Shown here: positions 50,021 to 58,729 of the stretch, in pieces
Layout: the number at the start of each line of letters is the position of its first letter
How positions within the stretch are numbered: the stretch's first letter is position 1
NCBI RefSeq assembly: GCF_016863635.1
Contig: NZ_BOPG01000012.1
Location: 1 to 64,000 of the forward strand
Direction of reading: 5' to 3'
Origin: Virgisporangium aurantiacum
GTDB taxonomy: Bacteria > Actinomycetota > Actinomycetes > Mycobacteriales > Micromonosporaceae
DNA length: 64,000 bases
The notes under the pieces: generated by a model
Told to the model about the DNA's origin: nothing
The model's database searches: none
Seen by the model: the letters and a program-made list of their open reading frames with translations, nothing else
Made by a program: the position numbers and the translations under genes

Positions 50021-51183
50021 CACGGTTCCCGGGGAATCTCTACCTCGAGCCGGAACAGGCCGTCGGGGGTGAACTGAGCGGTGGCACGGCCGGACAGCAG
50101 ATGCGCGCGGGCCGCCACGCCGGCGAGACCGCCGAGCAGGCTGTCGCCACGCGCCGCGTCCTGCAGGGCGTTGTCGTTGACGATGGTCAGCCGGATCCGA
50201 TCGGAGGTGTTCCGGGTCGTGACCGACCATCTCGTCGCCCGGCTGTGCCGGAGCGTGTTGGTCGCCGCTTCCCGCACCGCCCAGGCCAACGCCTCGTCGA
50301 CCGGGCCGGCCAGGTCCGACTCTCCGAGGTCGATCTCGGTATGAACGCCGGCCGCACCGAGCAGGGTCGTCGCACTGGCGATCTCGGACCGAAGCGTCAC
50401 CGAGTGCTCGTCCCGTGTCACGGCTCGGATGTCGTGCAGGGCACGACGGGCGACGGTGGCCACGCGTTCCATCTCCGCGCGGGCGGCGGCGGGGTCGGCG
50501 GGCAGCAACGTCAGCGCGAGGTCGCCCTGCAGCGAGGTCGTCGCCAGGCTGTGGCCGAGCAGGTCGTGCAGGTCGCGGGAGAGCCGCACCCGTTCCCGGG
50601 TCGCGGCGAGGCGGGCCTGCGCGTGCCGCGCCTCGTCGAGTTCGGTCAGGGTCCGCGCCAGCCAGCCCGAACCGACGAGCGCGGCACTGCCCGCGGTGAT
50701 GAGGGTGAGGGTGTACAGGACGAACACGACCAGCAGGCCGGGCCCGACGGTCGGATCGTGCCCGACGTACCAGCCGGCGGCCACGGTCTGGCCGACGATC
50801 GGGCCGGCGCACACGACCACGGCCAGGCGGCGGGGCAGCGTCATCGCCGCCGACGCGACCACGAACCATTGCATGATCGCCCAGTCCCAGGTGAACAGCG
50901 GCAGCGGAACGTAGACGAGCAGGCACACCCCGAGAAACGTCCAGGGCGCGCCGGCGGCCCGGCGGCCGTGTGCGGCGGCCAGGCTGTGACGCATCTGCAG
51001 CCCGCCGATGGCGGCCGCGGTGAGTGCCAACAGCACGGCGTCGGCCGGTTCGAGCTGGTGACGGGGAATCGTGACCACCGGCCCGGCGACCACGAACGGC
51101 ACGTGGAGGGCGGCGAGGAACCACGCACTGCGCCGCGCCGTCCACGCCGGCACCCCGACCGTGTCGCCCGACGACGGGCGCAT
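50017..51183 (-). CDS. Membrane sensor histidine kinase (HisKA_3 type)
   Basis: The 388-residue kinase has about five to six membrane segments in the first 180 residues. The dimerisation helix carries the phospho-His in RLSRDLHDLLGHSLATTSLQ. The ATPase part has an N-box (AVREAATNTLRHSRA) and a G-box (GGLAGVAARAHLLSG). ATG 51183 overlaps the stop of the upstream kinase-like gene. Cognate to the response regulator that follows; the signal is unknown. Confidence 0.92.
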   Translation of the reverse strand: MRPSSGDTVGVPAWTARRSAWFLAALHVPFVVAGPVVTIPRHQLEPADAVLLALTAAAIGGLQMRHSLAAAHGRRAAGAPWTFLGVCLLVYVPLPLFTWDWAIMQWFVVASAAMTLPRRLAVVVCAGPIVGQTVAAGWYVGHDPTVGPGLLVVFVLYTLTLITAGSAALVGSGWLARTLTELDEARHAQARLAATRERVRLSRDLHDLLGHSLATTSLQGDLALTLLPADPAAARAEMERVATVARRALHDIRAVTRDEHSVTLRSEIASATTLLGAAGVHTEIDLGESDLAGPVDEALAWAVREAATNTLRHSRATRWSVTTRNTSDRIRLTIVNDNALQDAARGDSLLGGLAGVAARAHLLSGRATAQFTPDGLFRLEVEIPREPW

Positions 51184-52181
51184 CACGACCGGGCCTCGAC
51201 GTGCACACTCAGCCGGGCCGGCTCGTCGTCGCGACCGACCCGGATGACGCAACTGCGAACCGTCTCGTCGTGCAGAACGGCGGCGACATCGCGCTGGAGG
51301 TCCGACCGCAACCGCGCGTCGGCGGGCAGGTGGCGATCCGCGTCGGCGAACTCGACGCTGGTCGGAATTCCCGCCGCGGTGAGCAGCGCCGCTGCCGCAT
51401 CGACCTCCGAGACGAGCGGGTGCAGGCGGTAGCTGCGCAGCAGCCGACGCACGTCGGCCCCGGCCTGCCGCGACGTCAGCACGGACGTGCGGATGTGCCG
51501 GGCGGTGGCCGACCGGTCCGACGCGGCGAGCCCGGCGGCCGCGTCCGCCTGCGCGGCGATCGTCTCCAGCGCCGACCCGACCACGGTCCGCACCTCACCG
51601 TCGACGCGCAGCCGCTCGTCGACGACCGCCTTCTCCGCCAACGCATCCTGGGCCGCCGAGAGTTGACGCAGCGCACGCAGCAGCCAGATGGGGACGAACA
51701 GCGCCGAGGCGCGCCACCAGAGGGCGAACACGTAGTAGGACGGTGCGGCCGTCACGGGGCTGTCGAGCAGCACCGCCAGGGGTGCCTGCGCGGCCACGAG
51801 CGCGAGCGCGACCACCAACGACCGCGGCCACGGCAGCACCAGCATGGCCGACACCGCGACGACGGCGAAGACCGGAAGCCAGTTGCTGCCGGCGATCGGG
51901 ACGCCCGCACCGACGATCGCGGCCAGCCCGGCCACCGTCCACGCGCCGCCCGGCACCCGGGTACCGGACACGGCCGCGTGTACCTGCCACAGAAAGAGCG
52001 GCAGGTAGCAGGCCGTCGCGAGAACCGCCCACCCGGCGTGCTCGGACCGACCCGGATAGGTCAGGACGATGCCGAGTTGCACCAGCGCGAACGTGCTGCA
52101 GTACACGAGGACGGCGGGCACTGCCAGCCGCCCGATACGCGCCCACGGCCCATGGGCCCGGGACTCCGGTGCCCATCCCAT
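51183..52181 (-). CDS. Degenerate histidine-kinase-like membrane protein
   Basis: The 332-residue protein has about five to six membrane segments (about 20-185) and then a dimerisation-helix-like region, ALAEKAVVDERLRVDGEVRTVVGSAL. Kinases have E-L-H-D at the position where this protein has GEVRT, so there is no phospho-His. The remaining part ends in a short section without the N- and G-boxes needed to bind ATP. It is coupled to a true kinase, so it may act as sensor or heterodimer partner. ATG 52181 gives MGWAP; an overlapping ATG at 52176 is out of frame. Confidence 0.8.
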   Translation of the reverse strand: MGWAPESRAHGPWARIGRLAVPAVLVYCSTFALVQLGIVLTYPGRSEHAGWAVLATACYLPLFLWQVHAAVSGTRVPGGAWTVAGLAAIVGAGVPIAGSNWLPVFAVVAVSAMLVLPWPRSLVVALALVAAQAPLAVLLDSPVTAAPSYYVFALWWRASALFVPIWLLRALRQLSAAQDALAEKAVVDERLRVDGEVRTVVGSALETIAAQADAAAGLAASDRSATARHIRTSVLTSRQAGADVRRLLRSYRLHPLVSEVDAAAALLTAAGIPTSVEFADADRHLPADARLRSDLQRDVAAVLHDETVRSCVIRVGRDDEPARLSVHVEARS

Positions 52182-52242
52182 GCCCGGGAGTCTCCCACGA
52201 CGTGGATCACCTGACGAGGCACCGAAGTCCCGGCCCGCGCCG

Positions 52243-52254
52243 TGACAATTGTCA
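52243..52254. promoter_or_regulatory. Perfect palindrome TGACAATTGTCA in divergent gap
   Basis: A 12-base perfect palindrome in the 185-base gap between the kinase-like gene and the NmrA-type gene. It contains TTGTCA on both strands, which may act as a -35. Candidate operator for either side; no second copy noticed. Confidence 0.45.
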
Positions 52255-52366
52255 GTGCCGCCGCTCCGCATCGACGACGGCCGCCCGGTGACAAGAGTTC
52301 CTACCGGCCAATTCGTCCAACCGGCACTGTTCGGTGACCGACATCCACACCGGGAGGACGATCACC

Positions 52367-53209
52367 ATGACACCGGAATCAGGGCACACGGTTCTGATCA
52401 CCAACGGCACGGGCAAGACCGGGCGGCGGCTCGGGGAACGACTCGACCGTCTCGGCGTGCCGGTGCGGCTCGGCTCGCGGAACGGCGCGACGACGTTCGA
52501 CTGGGGCGACCGGCGGACCTGGAAAGCCGCACTGGACGGGGCGTCCGCGGCCTACGTCACCTACGTTCCCGACCTCGCCGCGACCGGCGCGACCACGGTC
52601 ATCGAGGCATTCACCGATGCCGCGCTGGCGGCCGGCACCCGACGCCTCGTGCTGCTGTCCGGCCGCGGCGAGGAGGAGGCCCAGGAGTGCGAGAAGATCG
52701 TCGCCGGTTCCGGTGCCGATTGGACCGTCCTACGCTGCAGCTGGTTCGCGCAGAACTTCGACGAGGGGTACCTGCTCGATCCGATTCTCGCCGGCGAGGT
52801 CGCCCTGCCCGCCGGCGACGTCGGAGAGCCGTTCGTCGACCTCGACGACGTCGCCGAGGTCGCCGCCGCCGTGTTGACCGGGGACGGCCACCTCGGCGAG
52901 GTCTACGAGTTGACCGGGCCGGGCCTGCTCACGTTCAGCGAGGCGGTCGACGTCATCGCCCGCACGGCCGGCATTCCGATCGTGTACCGCAGGATCTCCC
53001 CGGCCGAGTTCACCGCCGCCCTCGACCCGGAGACTCCGGCCGACATCGTCGAGCTGCTGAGCTACCTGTTCACCACCGTGCTCGACGGTCGCAACGCGCA
53101 CCTGGGCGACGGCGTCCAGCGCGCCCTCGGCCGGCAACCCCGCGACTTCGCCGCCTACGCACACGCTGCCGCCGCCACCGGCGTCTGGACCGCGGGCGGA
53201 ACCCGATGA
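52367..53209 (+). CDS. NmrA-like / NAD(P)-binding oxidoreductase
   Basis: 280 residues of the atypical SDR group: nucleotide motif VLITNGTGKTGRRL, AAYVTYVPDL, LVLLSGRGEEEA, WTVLRCSWFAQNF, VDLDDVAEVAAAVL. Such proteins act as quinone/NADPH oxidoreductases or redox sensors; substrate unknown. GGGAGG lies before the ATG. Its stop overlaps the next start (ATGA), forming a two-gene unit. Confidence 0.88.
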   Translation: MTPESGHTVLITNGTGKTGRRLGERLDRLGVPVRLGSRNGATTFDWGDRRTWKAALDGASAAYVTYVPDLAATGATTVIEAFTDAALAAGTRRLVLLSGRGEEEAQECEKIVAGSGADWTVLRCSWFAQNFDEGYLLDPILAGEVALPAGDVGEPFVDLDDVAEVAAAVLTGDGHLGEVYELTGPGLLTFSEAVDVIARTAGIPIVYRRISPAEFTAALDPETPADIVELLSYLFTTVLDGRNAHLGDGVQRALGRQPRDFAAYAHAAAATGVWTAGGTR

Positions 53210-53778
53210 GCCTCCGGACGGTGCAGACGATCTCACTGATCGCGGCGACGATGACGACGGGACTCATCGCCGGGGTGTTCGGGCTCTACGCGCACACCAT
53301 CATGCGGGGCCTCGGCAACACCGACGACCGCACCTTCGTCGGTGCCTTCCAGGCGATCGACCGCGCCATCATCAACCCGTTGTTCATGCTGACGTTCTTC
53401 GGCGCACTGCTGCTCAGCGGTGTCGCCGCGGCGTCCCACCTCCGCGGTGACGCGCGGCGCGCGGCGCCGTGGATCCTGGTGGCCGGCGTTCTCTACTTCG
53501 CCACCGTCGTCATCACGATGACGATCAACGTTCCGCTCAACGACGCCATCAAGGCGGCCGGCGACCCGGACCGGATCGTCGACCTGGCGGCCGTCCGGGC
53601 GGATTTCCACGAGACGCGCTGGATCGCCTGGAACGTCGTGCGGACGGTGGCCACCACCGTCGCGTTCGGATGCCTCGCCTGGTCCCTCGTCCTGCACGGT
53701 CAGGTCCGCACCGCGGCGGGTGAATCGCGAACGCCACCCGCCGACCGGGTGATCGTGAAGGGTCACCCATCACCATGA
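53206..53778 (+). CDS. DUF1772 / anthrone-oxygenase-like membrane protein
   Basis: 190 residues with four membrane segments and a family pattern (GVFGLYAHTIMRGLG, FQAIDRAIINPLFM, TMTINVPLNDAI, ETRWIAWNVVRT). Relatives are annotated as DUF1772 or anthrone oxygenases; the Arg-x-x-Trp-x-x-x-Asn (RWIAWN) motif is typical. Function here is unproven. Coupled to the NmrA-like gene. Its end overlaps the converging TetR gene by 16 bases. Confidence 0.82.
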   Translation: MSLRTVQTISLIAATMTTGLIAGVFGLYAHTIMRGLGNTDDRTFVGAFQAIDRAIINPLFMLTFFGALLLSGVAAASHLRGDARRAAPWILVAGVLYFATVVITMTINVPLNDAIKAAGDPDRIVDLAAVRADFHETRWIAWNVVRTVATTVAFGCLAWSLVLHGQVRTAAGESRTPPADRVIVKGHPSP

Positions 53779-54446
53779 AGCACCGGCGGGTGCTCGACGA
53801 GTTTCAGCGCGAGGGCGGCATAGAACTCGCCGAGTTGTTCCGGCGAGTCGGTGCCGTCGAGCCGGTACCAGCGCACGAGGTCGATACTGAGCGACAGCAT
53901 CGCCCGGGTCACCCGTTTGACGTCGACCGGGGCGAAGGACCCGTCAGCGATGCCCCGCGTGACGGCGTCGTGGAAGAACTCGTTCGTCCGGTGCCGCAGT
54001 TCGAGGATCTCCGCGTAGTGCTCGGACGTGAGCGCCGAGAGCTCGAACTGGCAGACGCGGGCGGCGACATGGTGGCGAGCGTGCCAGGCGGTGTACCGCG
54101 AGATGATGGCGCCCAGCCGCTCGTCGGACCGGTCGATGTCGAGGACGGCGGGCTCCTGCACGGCGGCGAGCGCACGGTGGTGGCCGGCCAGCATGATGTC
54201 GAAGAGAACCGTTTCCTTCGAGTCGAAGTGGACGTACAGCGCGGCCGGGCTGAGACCGACGCCGACACAGATGTCACGGGTCGTCGTGCCGTGATAACCG
54301 TTCTTGGCGAAGCACCGCACCGCCGAGGTCAGCAGACTGCGCATGACCTCGGGCCGTTCCTGGTCCCAGAGATCGGCCGAGTCGTCGTGCAGCCGTGGAT
54401 CGTCGGCCAGTTCCTCGACGGTGAACCGGGCCTGCCGTTTCGCCAT
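53763..54446 (-). CDS. TetR-family repressor of the lactonase/acyl-CoA ligase island
   Basis: The 227-residue protein has a TetR HTH (YHGTTTRDICVGVGLSPAALYVHFDSKETVLFDIML in parts, about residues 48-83) after an unusual ~30-residue acidic N-terminus. The ligand domain has helices rich in His and Arg (WHARHHVAARVCQFELSAL). The 20-base palindrome in the divergent gap at 54491 and its twin at 56504 are its likely operators. AAGGAG lies nine bases before the ATG. Confidence 0.92.
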   Translation of the reverse strand: MAKRQARFTVEELADDPRLHDDSADLWDQERPEVMRSLLTSAVRCFAKNGYHGTTTRDICVGVGLSPAALYVHFDSKETVLFDIMLAGHHRALAAVQEPAVLDIDRSDERLGAIISRYTAWHARHHVAARVCQFELSALTSEHYAEILELRHRTNEFFHDAVTRGIADGSFAPVDVKRVTRAMLSLSIDLVRWYRLDGTDSPEQLGEFYAALALKLVEHPPVLHGDG

Positions 54447-54469
54447 TCGCGACCGCTCCTTCTGGGCCC

Positions 54470-54498
54470 TTGACACGTCCACTGTAAACGGTGACTAT
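54470..54498 (+). promoter_or_regulatory. Promoter of the SMP-30-like gene
   Basis: TTGACA (54470-54475), a 17-base spacer and GACTAT (54493-54498). The -10 lies inside the operator at 54491. The same TTGACA-N17-GACTAT layout occurs at 56544-56516 on the other strand. Confidence 0.7.
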
Positions 54499-54510
54499 GC
54501 GCTTATTCAC
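54491..54510. promoter_or_regulatory. TetR operator GTGACTATGCGCTTATTCAC
   Basis: Near-palindromic 20-mer between the TetR gene and the SMP-30-like gene. It differs from the reverse complement of the 56504 site at only one base. Confidence 0.85.
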
Positions 54511-54524
54511 CTGAGGAGCGCAAC

Positions 54525-55412
54525 GTGACCGGTCCGATGACAACGGTGGCCGACGGCTTCCACTTCCTTGAAGCACCCCGCTGGCACGCCGGGCGCCTCT
54601 GGTTCTCCGACTTCTACGGCTATCTCGTCCGGTCGATGCGGGAAGACGGGTCCGACATCCGCGAGGAGGCGAGCGTCCCCGGGCAACCGTCGGGTCTTGG
54701 ATGGTTGCCCGACGGGCGGCTCCTCGTCGTGTCGATGCTCGACCGCACGGTCCTGCGCCGGGAGCCCGACGGCACCCTGTCGGTCCACGCCGACCTGGGC
54801 GGCCACGCGACCGGACACACCAACGACATGGTCGTCGACGCGCGGGGCCGGGCGTACGTCGGCAACTTCGGCTTCAACCTGATGGCCGGTGACCCGATCG
54901 AGACCGCCGCGCTGCACCGCGTCGACCCCGACGGGACCGTCACCGAGGTCGCCGACGACCTGTGGTTCCCCAACGGATGCGCGATCACCGCCGACGGCGT
55001 ACTGGTCGTCGTGGAGACGTTCGGCAACCGGGTCACCGCGTTCGACGTCACCGACGGCGGTGAACTCGTCAACCGACGGGTGTGGGCGGAGTTCGGCCCA
55101 CTGCCCACCGATCTCAGTGTCGCCGGGTCGCTCGCGCAGGTGAATGTCGCGCCCGACGGCGCGTGCCTCGACGCCGAGGGCGGGCTGTGGATCGCCGACG
55201 CCATCGGCAACCGGCTGATCCGGGTGGTCGAGGGCGGCACCATCACCGACGTGGTCGATCCCGGTTCGCCGGTGTACGCCTGCGGGCTCGGTGGACCGGC
55301 CGGCACCACGCTGTTCGCCTGTGCCGCCCCGGACTTTCACGAAGGCCCCCGCAAGGCCGCCACCGAGGCCCGCATGCTCGCCACCGAGGTGTCCGTCCCC
55401 GCCCCGAAGTGA
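54525..55412 (+). CDS. SMP-30/gluconolactonase-like (Rgn) beta-propeller lactonase
   Basis: The 295-residue protein has the family pattern FLEAPRWHAGRLWFSDFYG (metal-ligand Glu), TNDMVVDARGRAYVGNFGFN (Asn/Asp ligands), WFPNGCAITADG (Asn) and GACLDAEGGLWIADAIGNR (Asp). These sites bind one divalent metal in lactonases. In this regulon it probably opens a lactone produced by the flavin monooxygenase at 55419 (inference). GTG 54525 has GAGGAGCG upstream. Confidence 0.87.
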   Translation: MTGPMTTVADGFHFLEAPRWHAGRLWFSDFYGYLVRSMREDGSDIREEASVPGQPSGLGWLPDGRLLVVSMLDRTVLRREPDGTLSVHADLGGHATGHTNDMVVDARGRAYVGNFGFNLMAGDPIETAALHRVDPDGTVTEVADDLWFPNGCAITADGVLVVVETFGNRVTAFDVTDGGELVNRRVWAEFGPLPTDLSVAGSLAQVNVAPDGACLDAEGGLWIADAIGNRLIRVVEGGTITDVVDPGSPVYACGLGGPAGTTLFACAAPDFHEGPRKAATEARMLATEVSVPAPK

Positions 55413-55418
55413 CGACCG

Positions 55419-56465
55419 TCAGCCCATCAGTTCAGCCAATGCGGCCATCTCGCGGTCGGGGTCGACGACGGGTTGGATGACGATCTCGTCGATGCCGGCG
55501 GCCTCCAGCGTCGCGATGCGCGCCACCAGTTCATCCCGCGTGCCGATCAGCGCGAGCTTGTCCACCAGCGACGGCACCACCAGGTCGCGGTCGGCGGCGT
55601 CGATGCGGCCGAGATAGTTGCGGTACAGGCTGCGGTGCCGGTCGGGCGCCGTCGCGGTGGTGCCCCGCCGCTGCAGCAGGCGTCGCACGGCGTCGGCCTC
55701 ATCGGGCTCCAGCGAATCGCCGAACGCCGGGTTGTCGGCCGCGAACGTCAGGAGGGCCATCGCGACGTGGCCCATCGAGTCCTTCGCCAGGTCGCTGTGG
55801 CGGCTTTCCCCGTCGTCCAGCACATGTAGCGACGTCATCACGTACGAGTCGGCGCGGGCCGGCTGCCCGGCGGCCACGGCCGCCTCCCGCCGCGTCTCGT
55901 GAAATGCCGTCCACAGGTCGGGAGCGAGCAGCCCGAAGGAGATGATGCCGGCGCCCAGGCGGCCGGCGATCGCCGCGGCTTTGAGTCCGAACGCCGCGAC
56001 GACGAACTCCACCGCGTCCTGCGTGTTGACGTAGGGACCGACGTGCAGGAACCGGACGTCGCGCGTCCGCGCGCCTTCCGTGTACGCCGTCTCCCGCCCG
56101 GACGTGAGATCCTGCAACGCTCGCGTGAACTCCTCGAGCCGGGCCATCGTCGTCGGCAGCATGCCGAGCGTGCGGCGGGCAGTGTTGCCGGTGCCGACGC
56201 CGCAGATCACCCGGCCCGGCGCGATCGCGTTGAGGCTCGCCACCGCGGCGGCGGCCGCCGGCGCCGAACGTAGGGCCGGAGAGGTGACGCCGATCCCCAG
56301 CTTGATCACGCTCGTCGCCTTCGCGCACAGCGCCAGGGCGACGAACGGATCCCCGTTGACCATCGGCGTGTCATAGACCCAGAAGCTGGTGAACCCGAGC
56401 TGCTCGGCCCGTGCGGCCAGGTCTTCGACTCCGGGCCGGGCGGTGACCACGATTCCAGTGCGCAT
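55419..56465 (-). CDS. LLM-class (luciferase-like) flavin/F420-dependent oxidoreductase
   Basis: The 348-residue TIM-barrel enzyme has GIVVTARPGVEDLAARAEQLGFTSFWVYD (in parts), KLGIGVTSP, RVICGVGTGNTARRTLG and GTRDELVARIATLEAAGIDEIV. It is an F420- or FMN-dependent monooxygenase or dehydrogenase; a Baeyer-Villiger-type or hydroxylation step is plausible. ATG 56465 has GGAG five bases upstream; GTG 56471 is an alternative. It has its own TetR-operator promoter whose -35 lies in the end of the cupin gene. Converges on the lactonase with six bases between. Confidence 0.88.
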   Translation of the reverse strand: MRTGIVVTARPGVEDLAARAEQLGFTSFWVYDTPMVNGDPFVALALCAKATSVIKLGIGVTSPALRSAPAAAAAVASLNAIAPGRVICGVGTGNTARRTLGMLPTTMARLEEFTRALQDLTSGRETAYTEGARTRDVRFLHVGPYVNTQDAVEFVVAAFGLKAAAIAGRLGAGIISFGLLAPDLWTAFHETRREAAVAAGQPARADSYVMTSLHVLDDGESRHSDLAKDSMGHVAMALLTFAADNPAFGDSLEPDEADAVRRLLQRRGTTATAPDRHRSLYRNYLGRIDAADRDLVVPSLVDKLALIGTRDELVARIATLEAAGIDEIVIQPVVDPDREMAALAELMG

Positions 56466-56503
56466 CGGCACTCCAACGGCTGGGAGGGGCGGTTCCGGCG
56501 CTT

Positions 56504-56523
56504 GTGACTAAGCGCATAGTCAC
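56504..56523. promoter_or_regulatory. TetR operator GTGACTAAGCGCATAGTCAC
   Basis: A palindrome with nine of ten pairs complementary, 39 bases before the LLM ATG. Its reverse complement is the same as the 54491 site but for one base, so both should bind the same TetR protein. Confidence 0.87.
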
Positions 56524-56544
56524 CGACGCTCGTCCCGGTGTCAA
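56516..56544 (-). promoter_or_regulatory. Promoter of the LLM oxidoreductase gene
   Basis: On the minus strand TTGACA (56544-56539), a 17-base spacer and GACTAT (56521-56516), identical in both boxes and spacing to the promoter at 54470. The -35 overlaps the cupin stop codon. Confidence 0.72.
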
Positions 56545-57083
56545 GGCACCCGCGTGGCGCCGATCTGCACGTAGCACATGAAGGCCGGCCGATCGCTCTT
56601 GTTCTTCCACGCGTGCCTGGTCCCGCGCTGGACCACGCACGTCCCGGGCGTCAACGTGATCTCCGCGCCGTTGTCGAGTTCGAGGCACAGCTCGCCCTCG
56701 ACACAGATCGCGTAGTCGACGGTGTCCGTCGTGTGCATTCCCTCGTTGCCGTCCTCGAACGGGTCCAACAGACCGGGAAGCTTGTCGGCGACGTCGCTCC
56801 GCACGGCCTCGGGATCCGGGGTCGGCGCGGGTTCGTCGGAGTGGGGAGCCCACCGCAGGAAGATGACGCGGCTGCCGCCGACGCCGGGGAAATAGGGCCG
56901 CATGACCGGCATCGGGTCCGGCTCGCCGACCGTCGGAGCCCCGTCCTGCGTACCCCACATCATGTAGAACTCGGCTCCGGGCAATGCCAGGACCTCAACC
57001 GGTTCCGGGTGACGTTCGTCGACGAAGACCGCGTCACCGTCGGAGTTGTGGCCGGTGACGACAAGGCGCGGTTCGAAGGGCAT
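56541..57083 (-). CDS. Cupin-domain protein
   Basis: The 180-residue protein has a single cupin barrel in its C-terminal half: EGMHTTDTVDYAICVEGELCLELDNG with the first metal motif and GTCVVQRGTRHAWKNKSDRPAFM with the second. Such proteins are dioxygenases, isomerases or small-molecule binders; no substrate can be named. AAAGGAA lies before the ATG. It lies 11 bases after the acyl-CoA synthetase gene and probably shares its transcript. Confidence 0.86.
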   Translation of the reverse strand: MPFEPRLVVTGHNSDGDAVFVDERHPEPVEVLALPGAEFYMMWGTQDGAPTVGEPDPMPVMRPYFPGVGGSRVIFLRWAPHSDEPAPTPDPEAVRSDVADKLPGLLDPFEDGNEGMHTTDTVDYAICVEGELCLELDNGAEITLTPGTCVVQRGTRHAWKNKSDRPAFMCYVQIGATRVP

Positions 57084-57094
57084 GTGGGTTCCTT

Positions 57095-58729
57095 TCAGTC
57101 CGAGTCGGAAGTCTGGTCGACGAAGCGCTGCCGCAACGCCTGCTTCGACAATTTGCCGGTGGCGGTCTTCGGGATCTCGCTCATCATTTCGATGCGCTCG
57201 GGGATCCACCACGATGCGACCCGGTCGCGCAGGTGCGCCCGAACGTCCTCGGGCGTGAGGTCGGTCCCGGCGGACGGAACGACACAGGCCACCGGACGTT
57301 CACCCCACCGCGGATCGGTCACGCCGATGACGGCGGCCTCCTTGACCCGCGGATCGGACATGACCGCGTTCTCCAGGGCAACCGACGAGATCCACTCACC
57401 GCCCGACTTGACCAGGTCCTTGGTGCGGTCGACGATGCGCAGGTACCCCCACTCGTCGATCGTCGCCACATCGCCGGTGCGGAGCCAGCCGTCCGGGGTG
57501 AACGCGTCCGCTCCCACGTCGGTGCCGAAGTAGGCGCTGGCGATCGTCGCTCCGGCCACCTGCAGTTCCCCCGGGGAGCTTCCGTCGCGCGGCTGCTCCA
57601 CGCCGTCGTCGGAAACGACCCGCATGTCGGTCAGCGGCACCGCCGGCCCGGGGGTGCCGAGCAGCAGCCGTCGGGCGTCACCGTCGAGCCCGGCGTGGTG
57701 CGTCCCCAGGCGGGAGGTCGTGACGACGGGACTGGTCTCGGTCATCCCCCACGCGTTGATGAGCGGGATCCCGAGGGCCTTCTCGTACGCGCTGGACAGC
57801 GCGTCGTCGACGGCTCCGCCGCCGCACGCGATGTGGCGCAGGCTGCTGAGGTCGTGGTTCTTCAGGACCGGGACCAGGTCACGCCAGACCGTCGCGACGG
57901 CGGCGCTGAACGTGGCGCGGTGCCGGGACAGGAAGGAGACGAGCTCCTCCGGTGTGCTGGTGGGTCCCGGCAACAGCAGGTCCGAACCGCACTGCATCGC
58001 CGCGTACGGAAGCCCCCAGGCATTCACGTGGAACATCGGGACGATGGGCGCGACGACGTCCCGCTCGCTCAACGCGAAGACGTCCGCGCCGAGCAGAAGG
58101 AGGCTGTGCAGGACGACGGACCGGTGGCTGTAGAGGACCCCCTTGGGATTGCCGGTCGTTCCGGACGTGTAGCACAGTGACGCGGCCGCGTTCTCGTCCT
58201 CGACGGTGTTCTCCAGCGGCACGTCGGACTGCTGGCCGAGAAGCGTCTCGTAGTCGAGGATCCGGGGGTCGTCCGGTATCGGCATGTCACCGCCGTCGTC
58301 CATGACGACGACGTACCGGACGGTGCGGAACGTCGAGACCAACGGCCAGACCACCGGCAGGATGGTCCGGTCGACGAACAGGACGTCGTCGGCCGCGTCG
58401 TTGACGATGAACGTGACCTGTTCGTGGAACAGCCGGTGGTTGATCGTGTGCAGGATCCGGCCCGAGCTCGGGATCGCGAGGTAGAGCTCGACGTGGCGCT
58501 GGCTGTTCCAGGCGAACGTCCCGACACACGCGTTCGCCGGCACGCCGAGGCTCTCCAGGACCCGCGCCAGCTTGCGGACGCGGGGCGCCACGTCGCGCCA
58601 GGTCGTCACGGTCTCCGTGGCACCACCGGAGATGATCCGCTTGTGCCCGAAGGTGGCCTCGACCCGGGACAGCATCGACGGGATGGTCAGCGGCCGATGC
58701 TGCATCAGACCGCGCATGGGGTGTGTCAC
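57095..58729 (-). CDS. AMP-forming acyl-CoA synthetase / ligase
   Basis: Activates a carboxylic acid as CoA thioester using ATP. The 544 residues hold the AMP-binding loop CYTSGTTGNPKGV, INAWGMTETSP, GWLRTGDVATIDEWGYLRIVDR and the catalytic Lys in KTATGKLSKQALR. The overall wording fits medium/long-chain fatty-acid or cyclic-acid ligases. Its GTG start overlaps the stop of an ABC permease gene, an unusual partnership with a sugar-type importer. Confidence 0.93.
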   Translation of the reverse strand: MTHPMRGLMQHRPLTIPSMLSRVEATFGHKRIISGGATETVTTWRDVAPRVRKLARVLESLGVPANACVGTFAWNSQRHVELYLAIPSSGRILHTINHRLFHEQVTFIVNDAADDVLFVDRTILPVVWPLVSTFRTVRYVVVMDDGGDMPIPDDPRILDYETLLGQQSDVPLENTVEDENAAASLCYTSGTTGNPKGVLYSHRSVVLHSLLLLGADVFALSERDVVAPIVPMFHVNAWGLPYAAMQCGSDLLLPGPTSTPEELVSFLSRHRATFSAAVATVWRDLVPVLKNHDLSSLRHIACGGGAVDDALSSAYEKALGIPLINAWGMTETSPVVTTSRLGTHHAGLDGDARRLLLGTPGPAVPLTDMRVVSDDGVEQPRDGSSPGELQVAGATIASAYFGTDVGADAFTPDGWLRTGDVATIDEWGYLRIVDRTKDLVKSGGEWISSVALENAVMSDPRVKEAAVIGVTDPRWGERPVACVVPSAGTDLTPEDVRAHLRDRVASWWIPERIEMMSEIPKTATGKLSKQALRQRFVDQTSDSD

